Assembly (NCBI RefSeq): GCF_030929555.1
Contig: NZ_JAVFVT010000003.1
Span: forward strand, 1 to 64,000
From: Paenibacillus sp. LHD-117
GTDB taxonomy: Bacteria; Bacillota; Bacilli; Paenibacillales; Paenibacillaceae
Direction: 5' to 3'
DNA: 64,000 nucleotides
Shown here: piece by piece, positions 34,367-43,971 of the stretch
Position numbering within the stretch: position 1 is the stretch's first letter
Layout: each line of letters begins with the position of its first letter
Position numbers and translations under genes: made by a program
Notes under the pieces: generated by a model
The model's input: only the letters and a program-made list of their open reading frames with translations
Databases searched by the model: none
What the model was told of the DNA's origin: nothing

Positions 34367-35250
34367 GAAATCGCGTGAACTGGGATCGGGTGCGGTTATA
34401 TGTGATTACAGCGGAGAGCAACCATCCCGGAAGATCCGTGATCGAAGTCATGGAACAGACGTTGATCGGAGGGGCGGGCATGCTCCAGCTGCGCAACAAG
34501 ACGGGAACGAGGGAACAGGTGCTGGAGCAGGCGCGGGCGCTTCGGGTGTTGACGCGACGGTACGGCGTTCCGTTCATCGTCAACGATTATCCCGATATCG
34601 CGATGGAGGTCGGTGCCGACGGGGTCCATCTCGGACAGGAGGACATGACCGTGCTGGAGGCAAGGGCTCTGCTCGGCGAGGACAAAATCATCGGCATCTC
34701 GACCCATTGCCTTGAGCATGCGCTGCGGGCCGAAGAAGCCGGGGCGGATTATATCGGCGTGGGACCGGTGTTCCCGACGGATACGAAACCGGGGCGCAAA
34801 GCCGTGACGACGTCTTACGTCCGGGAAGCGGCAAGCAACATCCGAATTCCGTTCGTCGCGATCGGAGGCATTACGCTGGGCAACGCGGATTCCGTCATCG
34901 AAGCGGGCGCAACGCGGTTATGCGCCGTGTCGGCCGTCGTCTCTAGTCCCGATCCGGCTGCGACCTGCCGTGCCTTCCTTCGGAAGCTGGACGAAGCGGA
35001 GGGGCGGCGCAATCGGGAAGCAGGAGACCGTCCGTTAAAGGCCGCCGCGTTGGTCGAGCTAACGCTGAACGGCAATCGGTATCGCACGTCCGCCTCCAAC
35101 TTGGAGTCGCTTCTGCTCGAACTCGGTCAGAGGGACAAACGTCTGGTCGCGGAGCTGAACGGCGAGATCGTACCGCGAGGAAGTTGGCAGGAGACGGCGT
35201 TGGCGGATGGCTTGCGGATCGAGCTCATTCAATTCGTGGGGGGAGGATGA
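34363..35250 (+). CDS. ThiE-ThiS fusion: thiamin-phosphate synthase with C-terminal sulfur carrier
   Basis: 295 residues from the ATG at 34363 (AGGAGGAGA ahead). Residues 1-215 are ThiE (MLQLRNKTGTREQVLE, VNDYPDIAMEVGADGVHLGQ, GISTHCLEHA, GVGPVFPTDTKPG), which joins pyrimidine and thiazole. Residues 231-295 are ThiS (VELTLNGNRYRTSA...VAELNGEIVPR) ending in GGG, so the sulfur-carrying glycine is a free C-terminus. A 15-residue charged linker (EAEGRRNREAGDRPLK) separates them. The fusion is unusual but leaves both parts complete. Confidence 0.92.
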
Positions 35251-35256
35251 CGGTTG

Positions 35257-36057
35257 ATGAACCAGGATGTTTTTACGATTGGCGGCCAAACGTTCGGTTC
35301 CCGGTTCCTGTTCGGTACGGGACGATTCCCGAGTCCGGCGCTTCTGCAGCAATCGCTGCTGGCATCGGGCTCCGAAATCGTCACATTCGCCGTAAGGCGC
35401 GTCAATTTGGATCATGCTGAAGATGATTCAGTCCTGCAGCATTTGGACGGGAGAGAGCTGACCTATTTGCCTAATACGTCAGGCGCACGCGCGGCGGAAG
35501 AAGCGGTGCGAATCGCAAGGCTGTCCCGCGCGGCGGGGCTCGGCAACTGGATCAAGGTGGAGATTAGCGGCAGTCCCGTCACTTTGCTTCCCGATCCGAT
35601 CGAGACGTTAAAAGCGACGGAGCAGCTCGCGAAGGAAGGTTTCGTTGTATTGCCTTACACCTCGGACGATCCGATTTTGTGCAAACGGCTGGAAGAGGCA
35701 GGCGCCGCTGCTGTCATGCCGGGCGGATCTCCGATCGGGACGGGGCTCGGGCTGCTCAATCCATATAATCTGTCTCTCATTATCGAGGATGCGCGCGTAC
35801 CCGTCATCGTGGACGCGGGCATCGGCTCGCCCAAGGACGCCGCGGAGGCGATGGAGCTTGGCGCAGCCGCCATTCTTGCCAACACCCCAGTGGCGAAGGC
35901 AGGGAATCCGGCGGCGATGGCGAAGGCGTTCGCGCTCGCGATCGAAGCCGGTCGTCTCGCTTATCTCGCCGGACGAATCCCGAAGAAACGTTATGCGTCT
36001 GCCAGCAGCGATGAAGCCGGATCCTTGTTCGCCGGCGGAAGCAAGGCGAAGCAATGA
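35257..36057 (+). CDS. thiG: Thiazole synthase ThiG
   Basis: 266 residues. Condenses deoxyxylulose phosphate, dehydroglycine and ThiS-bound sulfur into the thiazole ring. TIM barrel with [11 protein letters not shown], the Schiff-base lysine in [40 protein letters not shown] and [14 protein letters not shown] at 35257 preferred over the TTG three bases before. Overlaps thiO by 4 bases. Confidence 0.96.
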   Translation: MNQDVFTIGGQTFGSRFLFGTGRFPSPALLQQSLLASGSEIVTFAVRRVNLDHAEDDSVLQHLDGRELTYLPNTSGARAAEEAVRIARLSRAAGLGNWIKVEISGSPVTLLPDPIETLKATEQLAKEGFVVLPYTSDDPILCKRLEEAGAAAVMPGGSPIGTGLGLLNPYNLSLIIEDARVPVIVDAGIGSPKDAAEAMELGAAAILANTPVAKAGNPAAMAKAFALAIEAGRLAYLAGRIPKKRYASASSDEAGSLFAGGSKAKQ

Positions 36058-37154
36058 CGCAATCGGTCCTCGTGTTAGGCGGAGGCATCATCGGCTTGTC
36101 CTGCGCGTTCGAAGCGGCGCGCCGCGGATTTAAGGTCACGCTTGCGGAGCCGGGAAAGCTCGGCGGCCAAGCGTCCGGCGCCGCAGCGGGGATGCTTGCG
36201 CCGTTCACCGAAAACGGGGAACAGCCGGATTCATTTTTCCGGCTTTGCCTAAGCAGCTTGAAGCTGTACCCGGAATGGGTTCGGGCAGTAGAGGAGTGCT
36301 CGGGCCTTGCGGTCGAGTGGGAACAATCGGGCAGCCTTAACGTATTCCAGCACGAGGCGGATGTGCTTCCCGCGGAGGGGAGGATGCGCTGGCAGAACGA
36401 TTGGGGCGCCCGTGCGGAGCTTGTCGATCCGGCCGCGCTGCGGAAGCTCGAGCCGGGGCTCTCCCATGAAGCTGCTGGCGCCGTCTTTATTCCGGAAGAA
36501 AGCCATGTGTACGCGCCGAAGCTGGTCGATGCGCTGGCAGCCGCATGCAGACGGCTTGGCGTGACGATATTGGAGCATGCGGGGGAGATCGGTGCGATAA
36601 ACGTTGGCCTAGCGAACCCGATTCGCGGCGACCGCGTCGTCATTTGCTCGGGGGCTTGGACTACGTCGTACGAGGACATTTTGGGGATATCGATCCCGAT
36701 TCATCCGATCCGCGGACAAATTTGTTCGTTCGATAGCCCGGAGGGCATTTTGCGGCATATGGTCTTTTCGAGCCAGGCATACTGGGTCGGCAAGCGGAAC
36801 GGCAGAATCGTATGCGGCGCATCCGAAGACGTGGCGGGTTACGAGACAGCCGTCACGGACAAAGGCATCGGTCGTCTCACTCGGGCGACCGATCGATGGC
36901 TTCCTCGCCTGCAAGGGATAAAACCCGCGCATAGCTGGGCAGGCCTCAGACCCGCTACGCGCGACGGTCTTCCGCTCATCGGCCCGATAACCAGAGACGG
37001 CGAGTGGATCATGGCGGCGGGCCATTACCGCAACGGCATATTGCTCAGCCCGGTTACGGCCCATCTCGTGGCGGACATGCTGGAGGGGAGCCTGGATGCG
37101 AAGCGGCAAGCAGCGGTAGCCCCTTTTGCCCCAGGCCGTTTCACGTCTAGATAA
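36054..37154 (+). CDS. thiO: Glycine oxidase ThiO
   Basis: 366 residues. FAD-dependent oxidase giving the iminoglycine used by ThiG. The dinucleotide motif is [17 protein letters not shown], followed by [13 protein letters not shown]. The C-terminus has [16 protein letters not shown] and [11 protein letters not shown], typical of ThiO. Use of ThiO rather than ThiH fits an aerobic lifestyle. Last gene of the operon; no clear terminator follows. Confidence 0.95.
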   Translation: MTQSVLVLGGGIIGLSCAFEAARRGFKVTLAEPGKLGGQASGAAAGMLAPFTENGEQPDSFFRLCLSSLKLYPEWVRAVEECSGLAVEWEQSGSLNVFQHEADVLPAEGRMRWQNDWGARAELVDPAALRKLEPGLSHEAAGAVFIPEESHVYAPKLVDALAAACRRLGVTILEHAGEIGAINVGLANPIRGDRVVICSGAWTTSYEDILGISIPIHPIRGQICSFDSPEGILRHMVFSSQAYWVGKRNGRIVCGASEDVAGYETAVTDKGIGRLTRATDRWLPRLQGIKPAHSWAGLRPATRDGLPLIGPITRDGEWIMAAGHYRNGILLSPVTAHLVADMLEGSLDAKRQAAVAPFAPGRFTSR

Positions 37155-37215
37155 GGGTCCAATCCATCGCCGGAAGGGCACATATACTGTTGGATGAGCG
37201 TGTATATGTGTACCC
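37155..37215 (+). promoter_or_regulatory. Candidate sporulation-type promoter with overlapping palindrome
   Basis: GGGTCCAA at 37155 is followed 26 bases later by CATATACT at 37181, matching the spacing of the motif seen at 40232, 44106 and 50342. The CATATACT lies in an inverted repeat: CACATATAC (37179-37187) and GTATATGTG (37202-37210), extended by GGG/CCC. The palindrome could be an operator or an RNA hairpin. The sigma factor is inferred from CATANNNT only. Confidence 0.4.
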
Positions 37216-37236
37216 TAACCCGGAGGTGTGGATGGA

Positions 37237-37965
37237 TTGATTTCTCATATTACCAATGATCAATTGCTCGATAAAAACGAAATCGTGGCAAGGCTCCGGT
37301 CCGCCTTGGAACTTAAGACACCTTACTTTCTCGTAAGGATCGGGGACGGCGAAAACTTTGTATTGTCGCAGGATTCGGTCTATACGATGGAGCAAACATT
37401 AAGCCAGCTATGGGTCAAAATCGCGAATCAAGGCCGGAAAGGCGTGAAGATCCCGAATCTAGAAATTCGCGACCGGATGGTGGAAGCGATTCGGGAAGCC
37501 GATATCGTCGGCATTCTCGCGCAGAACGACAGGACGATCCGTGCGCATCCGAGCCACAAGCGCCCGCTCACGGACAAAATTTTCAACCACTTCCAACTTC
37601 AGCCCAAAGCCGTATGCAACGCGATTGTGAACCAGGAGCTGATCTATCATAAACCGTTCTGGGAGATGCTGGCGGAGCAAGGCAGCAGGGTCATCCTCAT
37701 CTCGCGTTGGGCCGGCGGCACGAAGCAGCGGCTTATCCGGCCTCCGTACAATCTGACGGTGCCTTTCACGCTGACATTCGAACGGTACGAGATGATGACC
37801 GACACGCTTGCGAAGATCGAAAGCCGCAAGGACGATTTCGATATTGCGCTCGTCTCTTGCGGCGTAAACGCTGTCGTGCTCGCCCATGAGATCGCGAAGC
37901 GGACGGGGAAGGTCGCGGTCGATTTCGGAATCGGATCGCAAATTATTTCCAGTGTCAAAATATAA
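37237..37965 (+). CDS. GT-D fold glycosyltransferase-like protein
   Basis: 242 residues from a TTG at 37237, which has GGAGGTG eight bases upstream; a GTG at 37228 is within that site. The segment PYFLVRIGDGENFVLSQD and the late DIALVSCGVNAVVLAHEIAK match the recently named GT-D fold glycosyltransferase group (related to the DUF1792-type enzymes). Substrate unknown. Alone on its transcript, with a terminator after it, at the left edge of the glycan island. No membrane segment, so cytoplasmic. Confidence 0.75.
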   Translation: MISHITNDQLLDKNEIVARLRSALELKTPYFLVRIGDGENFVLSQDSVYTMEQTLSQLWVKIANQGRKGVKIPNLEIRDRMVEAIREADIVGILAQNDRTIRAHPSHKRPLTDKIFNHFQLQPKAVCNAIVNQELIYHKPFWEMLAEQGSRVILISRWAGGTKQRLIRPPYNLTVPFTLTFERYEMMTDTLAKIESRKDDFDIALVSCGVNAVVLAHEIAKRTGKVAVDFGIGSQIISSVKI

Positions 37966-37993
37966 GCAAAACAGATTGAAGCCGCATTCGCAA

Positions 37994-38034
37994 AGAGCCG
38001 TTCCTTGAGGAAAAAATCCTCTGGAGAACGGCTC
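37994..38034 (+). terminator. Terminator after the GT-D gene
   Basis: AGAGCCGTTC pairs with GAACGGCTCT, with an inner GAGGA/TCCTC stem, then ATTTGTT. Located between the GT-D gene and the leftward fabH. Confidence 0.7.
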
Positions 38035-38070
38035 TATTTGTTCATCTACATTGACGAAAATGAGAAATAC

Positions 38071-38141
38071 GGCAGAATTCAAGATTCGATGTCGAATATG
38101 CTGCTTGGTATACATCGTGATCAAAAGTGGGCTTTTTGAAC
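38071..38141. repeat. Partial copy (right half) of the MITE-like element
   Basis: GGCAGAATTCAAGATTCGAT onward aligns base for base with the right 70 bases of the element at 20029-20196, including ATTCGATGTCGAAT, TCGTGATCAAAAG and the terminal TTTTTGAAC. The left half is absent. It lies just past the fabH stop. Confidence 0.75.
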
Positions 38142-38147
38142 AACCTC

Positions 38148-39170
38148 TTAAAGCGACCAGCGCAGGATGGTTCCGGCTTGCGTAAGACCTCCGCCGAACC
38201 CGTGAAGCAGAAGCGTATGGCCCGCCTTCAGCCTGCCATCCTTCAAAGCTTCGTCCATTGCCAGCGGTATGGAGGCGGCCGAAGTGTTGCCGTGTTTCGC
38301 GATGCTTGCGATCGCCTGATCTCCCCGGAAGCCGGTTCGCTCGCATAACGCTTCGATGATTCGCATATTGGCGTTATGCGGGACGAACCAATCGATCTCC
38401 TCCGGTCCAACATTCGCGCTGCGAAGCAGCTCCGCGACGCCTTCCGCCACTTTGCTCACGGCCCATCGGTACACTTCACGCCCGTTCTGCACAAGCTTGC
38501 CGTTCATGATGAGCCCGTACTCGCCGATTGCGGGAGCGAGATGGCTGCAGTAGACATGGCGTCCTCCATCGCCGTCGGTGCTGTTATAGGATGCGATGAA
38601 ATGACCGTCCCCTTCTTCGGTACGCTCGACAAGAACGGCACCGGCTCCGTCTCCGAACAGGATACATGTCGTACGATCGGTATAATCGGTTATTTTGGAC
38701 AAAGCATCGGCGCCGATGACCAGAATTTTGCGGTGAAGTCCGGAGAGGATCAGCCCGTTCGCAAGCTGCAAGCCGGCTGTAAAGCCCGCGCAAGCGGCTT
38801 GAATATCAACCGCGCCGCAGCTCTTGATGCCGAAGCGGGCCTGCACGCCGGCCGCGACGCTAGGAAATACCGTATCCGGCGTAGAAGTGGCGACGATCAC
38901 GTAATCGACGTCATCCAAACGTACGTCATATCTGGCCACAAGATCGGCAACGGCGGCGTAAGCCAGGTGGCTCGTATATTGGTCATCTCGGGCAATCCGC
39001 CGTTCCCGGATGCCGGTCCGCTGCAAGATCCATTCATCGGACGTATCGACAAGCCTTTCGAGATCGGCGTTCGTTAGCTTGCGTTCCGGTACGTAAGTAC
39101 CGATCGCGGCGATGCGGGCAAGGGAGCGGAACATCGGCGCATTCGTTGCTGCAAGAGGATCCTGTCTCAT
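38148..39170 (-). CDS. fabH: Beta-ketoacyl-ACP synthase III (FabH)
   Basis: 340 residues. Initiates fatty acid chains by condensing acyl-CoA with malonyl-ACP. The Cys-His-Asn triad is visible: QAACAGF, VPHNANMRI and HGNTSAAS. FGDGAGAVLVE and GFGGGLTQAGTILRW are also typical. The ATG at 39170 follows AAAGGA. The gene is not beside other fab genes, so it is probably a second FabH, as in FabHA/FabHB pairs. A FapR operator overlaps its promoter. Confidence 0.93.
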   Translation of the reverse strand: MRQDPLAATNAPMFRSLARIAAIGTYVPERKLTNADLERLVDTSDEWILQRTGIRERRIARDDQYTSHLAYAAVADLVARYDVRLDDVDYVIVATSTPDTVFPSVAAGVQARFGIKSCGAVDIQAACAGFTAGLQLANGLILSGLHRKILVIGADALSKITDYTDRTTCILFGDGAGAVLVERTEEGDGHFIASYNSTDGDGGRHVYCSHLAPAIGEYGLIMNGKLVQNGREVYRWAVSKVAEGVAELLRSANVGPEEIDWFVPHNANMRIIEALCERTGFRGDQAIASIAKHGNTSAASIPLAMDEALKDGRLKAGHTLLLHGFGGGLTQAGTILRWSL

Positions 39171-39207
39171 CACTGCACATCCTTTATCGGTTATTATTAT
39201 TAAATTT

Positions 39208-39224
39208 TAGTACCAGATACTAAT
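39208..39224 (-). promoter_or_regulatory. FapR operator in the fabH promoter
   Basis: TTAGTACCAGATACTAA is a 17-bp palindrome fitting the FapR consensus TTAGTACCTRRTACTAA. FapR represses fatty-acid and phospholipid genes and is released by malonyl-CoA. On the minus strand it overlaps a TATCAA-N17-TAAAAT promoter, so binding would block transcription of fabH. Confidence 0.85.
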
Positions 39225-39358
39225 ACTTGATACCAATTGTAAGACTCCGGCTTCCGAAAGTCAATGGACGAATAGCGAGAAGGCATTCGGCAAACGCTAA
39301 GAAAGGCATCTATCGCACGATCATCATTGTTGGTTTTACGAATAGGAGGAGGATGCTC

Positions 39359-40108
39359 ATGCGCAACCGCAACATGTGGACAATCCTGACGGCAAGCGTC
39401 GTGCTCGGGGCGATGCTCGGCGGCTGCTCGATGGAAAATCAAGGCGACCTAGGTAACAAAAACATTCGAACAAATCAAGTGAGATATGACGCGAACGGCA
39501 ATTTGCTGCCAGACAAACGGTTTGCAGACGATCAGAAAAACGAGATGAACCGGGTGAACGGCCGCCGCTTGAATAGCAATAACCTTGTCGGATCCCACAA
39601 AAACTATCGGCTCGAGGTTAAGCCCGAATTCGGCGACAAGCTGACGAACGAGGTGGAAGGCATTCATAACGCCGTCGTAATGCTGGCCGATCATAATGCC
39701 TACGTGGCCGTCTCGCTGGATGAGAGTGTCCAGCAAGAAGGCGGAGTTAATTCCTTAAGCCGGACGTATATGGGCTTGTCGGGCTCCAAGGGAGTGGAAG
39801 CCGGCAGGCGAATGGGGGCTTTGTCCACGGGGCAGGATAAGCTTACCGACGAATTGACCGCGGAAATTACGGATGCCGTCAAGGCCATGAGACCCGACAT
39901 TGAGCTCGTGTACGTTTCGGCGAATCCCGATTTCGTGGGCCGGATGAACGCTTACCTGAACGATTCGGTTCAAGGCTATCCCGTCCAGCATTACATTATG
40001 GAATTTAACGCGATGGTCGAGCGGATCTTCCCGCCGCGTACGACCAAGAGCAGCGACGAGCTCATTCGGCCTTACGGCCACCGGTTCGGCGGCAGACTGC
40101 TCGAATAG
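39359..40108 (+). CDS. YhcN/YlaJ family sporulation lipoprotein
   Basis: 249 residues from the ATG at 39359 (AGGAGG six bases upstream). A lipoprotein signal peptide ends at the lipobox LGGC (C23). The body matches YhcN/YlaJ: VEGIHNAVVMLADHNAYVAVSL, LTDELTAEITDAVKAMRPDI and VYVSANPDF. Relatives are spore inner-membrane or cortex-associated lipoproteins. Divergent from fabH. The C-terminus after residue 220 is less conserved. Confidence 0.88.
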   Translation: MRNRNMWTILTASVVLGAMLGGCSMENQGDLGNKNIRTNQVRYDANGNLLPDKRFADDQKNEMNRVNGRRLNSNNLVGSHKNYRLEVKPEFGDKLTNEVEGIHNAVVMLADHNAYVAVSLDESVQQEGGVNSLSRTYMGLSGSKGVEAGRRMGALSTGQDKLTDELTAEITDAVKAMRPDIELVYVSANPDFVGRMNAYLNDSVQGYPVQHYIMEFNAMVERIFPPRTTKSSDELIRPYGHRFGGRLLE

Positions 40109-40136
40109 AAAAAGCATTTCCGCGCAGATCGAAAAG

Positions 40137-40181
40137 AAAACCGTCTTCAGGGCACGCAAGATGCCATGAAGACGGTTTTTT
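40137..40181 (+). terminator. Terminator after the YhcN/YlaJ-like gene
   Basis: AAAACCGTCTTCA pairs with TGAAGACGGTTTTTT; the inner GCA/TGC adds to the stem, and the right arm provides the T-run. Confidence 0.85.
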
Positions 40182-40231
40182 GGCATGATCAAGTCGCTCG
40201 GCGACCGCTTATTTCCAATTTTTGTGTCGTT

Positions 40232-40267
40232 TCGTCCATTCGTTGCAGGCTGCCTGTTCATATAGTA
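40232..40267 (+). promoter_or_regulatory. Candidate sporulation-type promoter ahead of the wbpA-like gene
   Basis: TCGTCCATTCGTTGC at 40232 and CATATAGTA at 40259 (CATANNNTA, the sigma-K -10 form). The start-to-start spacing is 27, the same as at 50342. The upstream box is not the classical sigma-K AC element, so the sigma factor is uncertain. Confidence 0.45.
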
Positions 40268-40311
40268 TTCTAGCTGTTTTTTATATAAAGGCTGGAAATG
40301 AGGAGAGAGAA

Positions 40312-41637
40312 TTGTATTCGACGAAGGAGCATATCTATGAAAATTCCGATGAAAATCGCACCGTCGCGATTATGGGGCTCGGATATGTGGGACTCCCGCT
40401 AGCCCTATTGTTCTCGAAGCATGGGTTTAGAGTGATCGGCATCGATCCCGATTCGGCTAAGATCGCAAAGCTTCAGAATGGCGGCAGCTATATTCATGAA
40501 GTAAGCGATGCGGATATTCGGGAGGCGATCGCATCGGAGCGGTTCCTCCCGACGAGCCAATATTCCGCGTCGCAAGCGGCAGAAGCGGTCATCATCTGCG
40601 TTCCGACCCCGCTAACGGCATACGGTACGCCAGACCTGAGTTATCTGACGTTGGCTGCGGCGCAGATCGGCACACAGCTGCGGAAAGGGCAGCTTGTCGT
40701 GCTGGAAAGCTCGACGTATCCGGGCACGACGAAGGAAGTGCTGATGCCGCTGCTAGGCAAGTCCGGCCTTCGCGCAGGCGAGGATTTCCATGTCGCCTAC
40801 TCGCCGGAGCGCGTCGACCCGGGCAACGAAAGGTTTCCGCTTCAGCGGATACCGAAAATCGTGAGTGGCATAAGCGAGCGTTGCCTGGAACGCGTATCCG
40901 AGCTTTATCGCCACGTGTTTCCCCAGGTGCATCCGGTATCCAGCACGGACGCCGCGGAGATGACGAAAATATTGGAAAACGCCTACCGTCTGATCAATAT
41001 TTCCTTCATCAACGAGATGGCGATCGCTTGCGATAAGCTCGGGCTGGACGTGTGGGAGGTCGTCACGGCCGCTTCGACGAAACCTTTCGGCTATCATCCC
41101 TTCTACCCGGGTCCCGGCATCGGAGGGCATTGCATTCCCGTCGATCCGTCTTATTTGCAATGGAGGCTCAAGAAATTCGGCATGGACTCGGAATTTATCG
41201 GAATAGCCAACGGAATCAATCACCGGATGCCGCTGTATATCATTCAGCAGCTAAAGCAGGCGATCGCGCCCAAGCCGCTGGCCGATTCGTCGATACTTGT
41301 CTACGGAGCGGCCTACAAGCCGGATATCGCGGATTACCGCGAGTCGGCCTCCATTGATTTGATGGAACTGCTTAGGCTGGAAGGTGCCAAGGTCTATTAT
41401 CACGATCCCTATGTGCCGAAGCTGAAGGTAGGCGAGCTGGCGATGGCGAGCTCGGAATTGACGCCGGAGTTTCTGGGCAGTCTGGATGGCGTCATTATCG
41501 CCACTAACCATAGCGTCATGCCTCTCGACGAATTGCTAGAATACGCGCCGCTCGTTTATGATTCACGCAACGCGACGAGCGGACGAAGCGGACGCGCCGC
41601 CGTAATTAGGCTCGGGGGAGGCGAAGCGGTATCATGA
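40312..41637 (+). CDS. wbpA: UDP-N-acetylglucosamine 6-dehydrogenase (WbpA-like)
   Basis: 441 residues from a TTG at 40312 (AGGAGAGAG ahead; no better start in frame). UDP-sugar dehydrogenase family: NAD motif GLGYVGLPLALLFSKHG, SPERVDPGN, the catalytic cysteine C274 in GPGIGGHCIPVDP, and GAAYKPDIADYRESAS. SPERVDPGN and PVDPSYLQW fit the WbpA/TviB branch acting on UDP-GlcNAc rather than UDP-glucose. It would make UDP-GlcNAcA, the first step of the pathway completed by 44198, 45272, 46386 and 42895. Its stop overlaps the next gene. Confidence 0.88.
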   Translation: MYSTKEHIYENSDENRTVAIMGLGYVGLPLALLFSKHGFRVIGIDPDSAKIAKLQNGGSYIHEVSDADIREAIASERFLPTSQYSASQAAEAVIICVPTPLTAYGTPDLSYLTLAAAQIGTQLRKGQLVVLESSTYPGTTKEVLMPLLGKSGLRAGEDFHVAYSPERVDPGNERFPLQRIPKIVSGISERCLERVSELYRHVFPQVHPVSSTDAAEMTKILENAYRLINISFINEMAIACDKLGLDVWEVVTAASTKPFGYHPFYPGPGIGGHCIPVDPSYLQWRLKKFGMDSEFIGIANGINHRMPLYIIQQLKQAIAPKPLADSSILVYGAAYKPDIADYRESASIDLMELLRLEGAKVYYHDPYVPKLKVGELAMASSELTPEFLGSLDGVIIATNHSVMPLDELLEYAPLVYDSRNATSGRSGRAAVIRLGGGEAVS

Positions 41638-42836
41638 ACCAGCTGCGCGTTTGCAAGCTGATCCGCAGGCATTCCTTCCTCGACGTAAGGGTATGCCGGA
41701 AGCAGGCGCGGAGCTTGGCGGCCATGGGTCATGACGTCACGATCATGGCGCCGCGGATGAACGGCGCGCTGCTCGACGTGAACCGCCAGCCGCTTCCGAG
41801 GTCGAATTACGGGGGGGAACATTTTGATCTGGATGGCATTCATATCCGCACGTACCGGGCGAGGCACATCGTTCCGAATCTGAGAGCGATGCTGGAGACG
41901 CTTCGAGGGCACCATTACGGGCATGTTCCGGACGGCTTGTTCGCCGCGGCGCTCGACGTGTCCGCCGACGTCTATCACGCGCACGAGCCGGAGACGCTTT
42001 ATGAGGCCGTTCTGATCAAGAGGAAGTTAGCCGAGGAAGGCCGATCGGTCAAAGTCGTCTTCGACGCGCACGAGCTGGAAGCCGATACTACGGTATTGCG
42101 TCAGCTCATGCTAGAAGCGGATCATCTCATTACGGTATCCCGGCCGATCGCTACGATCTATGCGAAACGTCATCCCCACATTCCAATCAGCCTTATCTAC
42201 AATTCGCCAGAATGGGTGTCGGAGGAGGAGCTTGGGATAGGTAGAGGAGCAGCGGACCGCGGAGAGATCCCCTTCGTCATCGGCTACGAGGGAATGATAA
42301 CGAAGGCGAAGGGCAATCCCGCCAAGATTAAAGCGGTGATGGACCGTTTGTCCGACGAAGGGTTGAACATACGGTTCAAGGTGCTCGGCAAAGTACAGAT
42401 GGTCAAGCGGGGAGAGCAGAAGGAGTGGGAGAACTTCCTGCGGAACGACCCGAGGTTCGATTACGGATGGGTAAATTTCGATTCGCTAACGGAGCAATGG
42501 AAGGATGTCGACGCGGGATACATCTATTTCGATTTATCCACGTCGAATCGGCATTACGCGCTTCCGAACAAGTTTTTCAGCCTGCTGAATAGCGGCGTGC
42601 CGGTCGTGGTGAATGCCGCGGCAGCGATGGGTGCGGTCGTCCGAGAGCATCAATGCGGCATCGTGCTGCCCGGAAGGAATCCGTCGTCCTCGGAATACGC
42701 GGAAGCGTTCAAGCAGCTGTACGGCAATCCGGAGCAACTCGCCGAGATGGGGAGGAACGCCCGCGAGGCCATTCGAACGACTTTCGGCTGGCAGGAGATG
42801 GAGAAAAGGCTCGGAGACATTTATGCCGGGTTATAG
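41634..42836 (+). CDS. GT4-like glycosyltransferase
   Basis: 400 residues, GT-B fold. The N-terminal half has FLDVRVCRKQARSLAAMGHD and DVYHAHEPETL. The C-terminal half has the donor-binding region (FDLSTSNRHYALPNKFFSLLNSGVPVVVN). It resembles family 4 retaining glycosyltransferases. Translationally coupled to the wbpA-like gene by a 4-base overlap, so it may use the sugar made by this pathway. Acceptor and donor cannot be read from the sequence. Confidence 0.82.
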   Translation: MNQLRVCKLIRRHSFLDVRVCRKQARSLAAMGHDVTIMAPRMNGALLDVNRQPLPRSNYGGEHFDLDGIHIRTYRARHIVPNLRAMLETLRGHHYGHVPDGLFAAALDVSADVYHAHEPETLYEAVLIKRKLAEEGRSVKVVFDAHELEADTTVLRQLMLEADHLITVSRPIATIYAKRHPHIPISLIYNSPEWVSEEELGIGRGAADRGEIPFVIGYEGMITKAKGNPAKIKAVMDRLSDEGLNIRFKVLGKVQMVKRGEQKEWENFLRNDPRFDYGWVNFDSLTEQWKDVDAGYIYFDLSTSNRHYALPNKFFSLLNSGVPVVVNAAAAMGAVVREHQCGIVLPGRNPSSSEYAEAFKQLYGNPEQLAEMGRNAREAIRTTFGWQEMEKRLGDIYAGL

Positions 42837-42848
42837 CGCAACATGAAG

Positions 42849-42883
42849 AGGGACTGTCCGCGAGATTCATACGGGCAGTCCCT
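42849..42883. terminator. Hairpin between convergent genes
   Basis: AGGGACTGTCCG pairs with CGGGCAGTCCCT. It lies between the rightward glycosyltransferase and the leftward epimerase and has no T-run, so it is a weak or bidirectional terminator. Confidence 0.5.
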
Positions 42884-42894
42884 GCCGTCTTACA

Positions 42895-43971
42895 TCAACT
42901 TTTACTAAAATAACGCTCCATCACCTGAACCATCCGGGCGGCCGCGCGACCATCCCCGAACAGGCGAGGATGGCGGCGAGGTTTGCCCAGCTTGCCGTAT
43001 TCGCTTATGATCGCGTGAGCATTCGCTTCCGCGAGCCGATTCCAGCCCGCCTGCACCGTCTCGATCCATTCGGTCTCGCGGCGGATCGTCAGGCAAGGCA
43101 CCTTAAGCATATAAGCTTCCTTCTGCAAGCCGCCGGAATCGGTTAAGACGGCGAACGCTTCGCTGGTTGCTCGTAGCATATTCAGATAGGAGAGCGGCGC
43201 GCATGTTATCAGGTTCGGATGCCCTAGCATCGATTCCAGCCCCCACCGCCGGATGTAACCCAGCGTCCGCGGATGCAGCGGCAGCAGTACTAACCGGTCC
43301 AGCTTGCCGAATGCTTCCAAGATGTTCGTCATGTTCGCCGCCGAATCGGTATTCTCCGCCCGATGAATGGTGGCGAGGCAATAAGAGCCCGGAGCCAGTC
43401 CCACTCTCTCCAGCACGTCTGAATGCTCCTTCGCGCGAGCGCTGTATTCAAGTACCGCGTCGTACATAATGTCTCCGACAAGATGAACGCGATTATCGAT
43501 GCCCTCACGCTTTAAGTTGGTTACGGCAACGTCCGTCGGGCAGAACAGGACGGCGGAGAGATGATCCGTCAAGACGCGGTTGATTTCCTCCGGCATTGCC
43601 TTGTTAAAGCTCCGAAGCCCCGATTCCACGTGCACGACGGGAATGGACAATTTGGCGGCCGCAAGGCTTCCGGCAAGCGTCGAATTCGTATCGCCGTAGA
43701 CGAGCACGGCATCCGGCTTATCGTCCTTGAGGATGGACTCTATGCCCTCGAGCATCCGGCCGGTCTGCGCGCCGTGCGGGGCGGAGCCGACTTCGAGCCG
43801 ATAGTCCGGCTCGGGAAGGCCGAGCTCCCGGAAGAAGACGCCGGACATCGCTTCGTCGTAATGCTGGCCGGTATGGATCCACCGTTCTTCGTGCGCCGAA
43901 CGGATCGCTCTGCTAAGCGGTCCTGCCTTGATGAATTGGGGGCGCGCTCCGACGACTGTCGCGATTTTCAT
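42895..43971 (-). CDS. wbpI: Non-hydrolysing UDP-GlcNAc 2-epimerase family (WecB/WbpI)
   Basis: 358 residues. Family marks: VVGARPQFIKAGPLSRAI, HTGQHYDEAMS, VYGDTNSTLAGSLAAAKL, VESGLRSFNKAMPEEINR, TIHRAENTD and DSGGLQKEAY. It inverts C2 of UDP-GlcNAc (WecB) or UDP-diacetamido-glucuronic acid (WbpI). I favour the WbpI role because genes for the other four WbpA/B/E/D steps surround it. The gene is leftward while the rest are rightward, with its own ribosome binding site (AAAGAGGTG). Confidence 0.85.
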   Translation of the reverse strand: MKIATVVGARPQFIKAGPLSRAIRSAHEERWIHTGQHYDEAMSGVFFRELGLPEPDYRLEVGSAPHGAQTGRMLEGIESILKDDKPDAVLVYGDTNSTLAGSLAAAKLSIPVVHVESGLRSFNKAMPEEINRVLTDHLSAVLFCPTDVAVTNLKREGIDNRVHLVGDIMYDAVLEYSARAKEHSDVLERVGLAPGSYCLATIHRAENTDSAANMTNILEAFGKLDRLVLLPLHPRTLGYIRRWGLESMLGHPNLITCAPLSYLNMLRATSEAFAVLTDSGGLQKEAYMLKVPCLTIRRETEWIETVQAGWNRLAEANAHAIISEYGKLGKPRRHPRLFGDGRAAARMVQVMERYFSKS

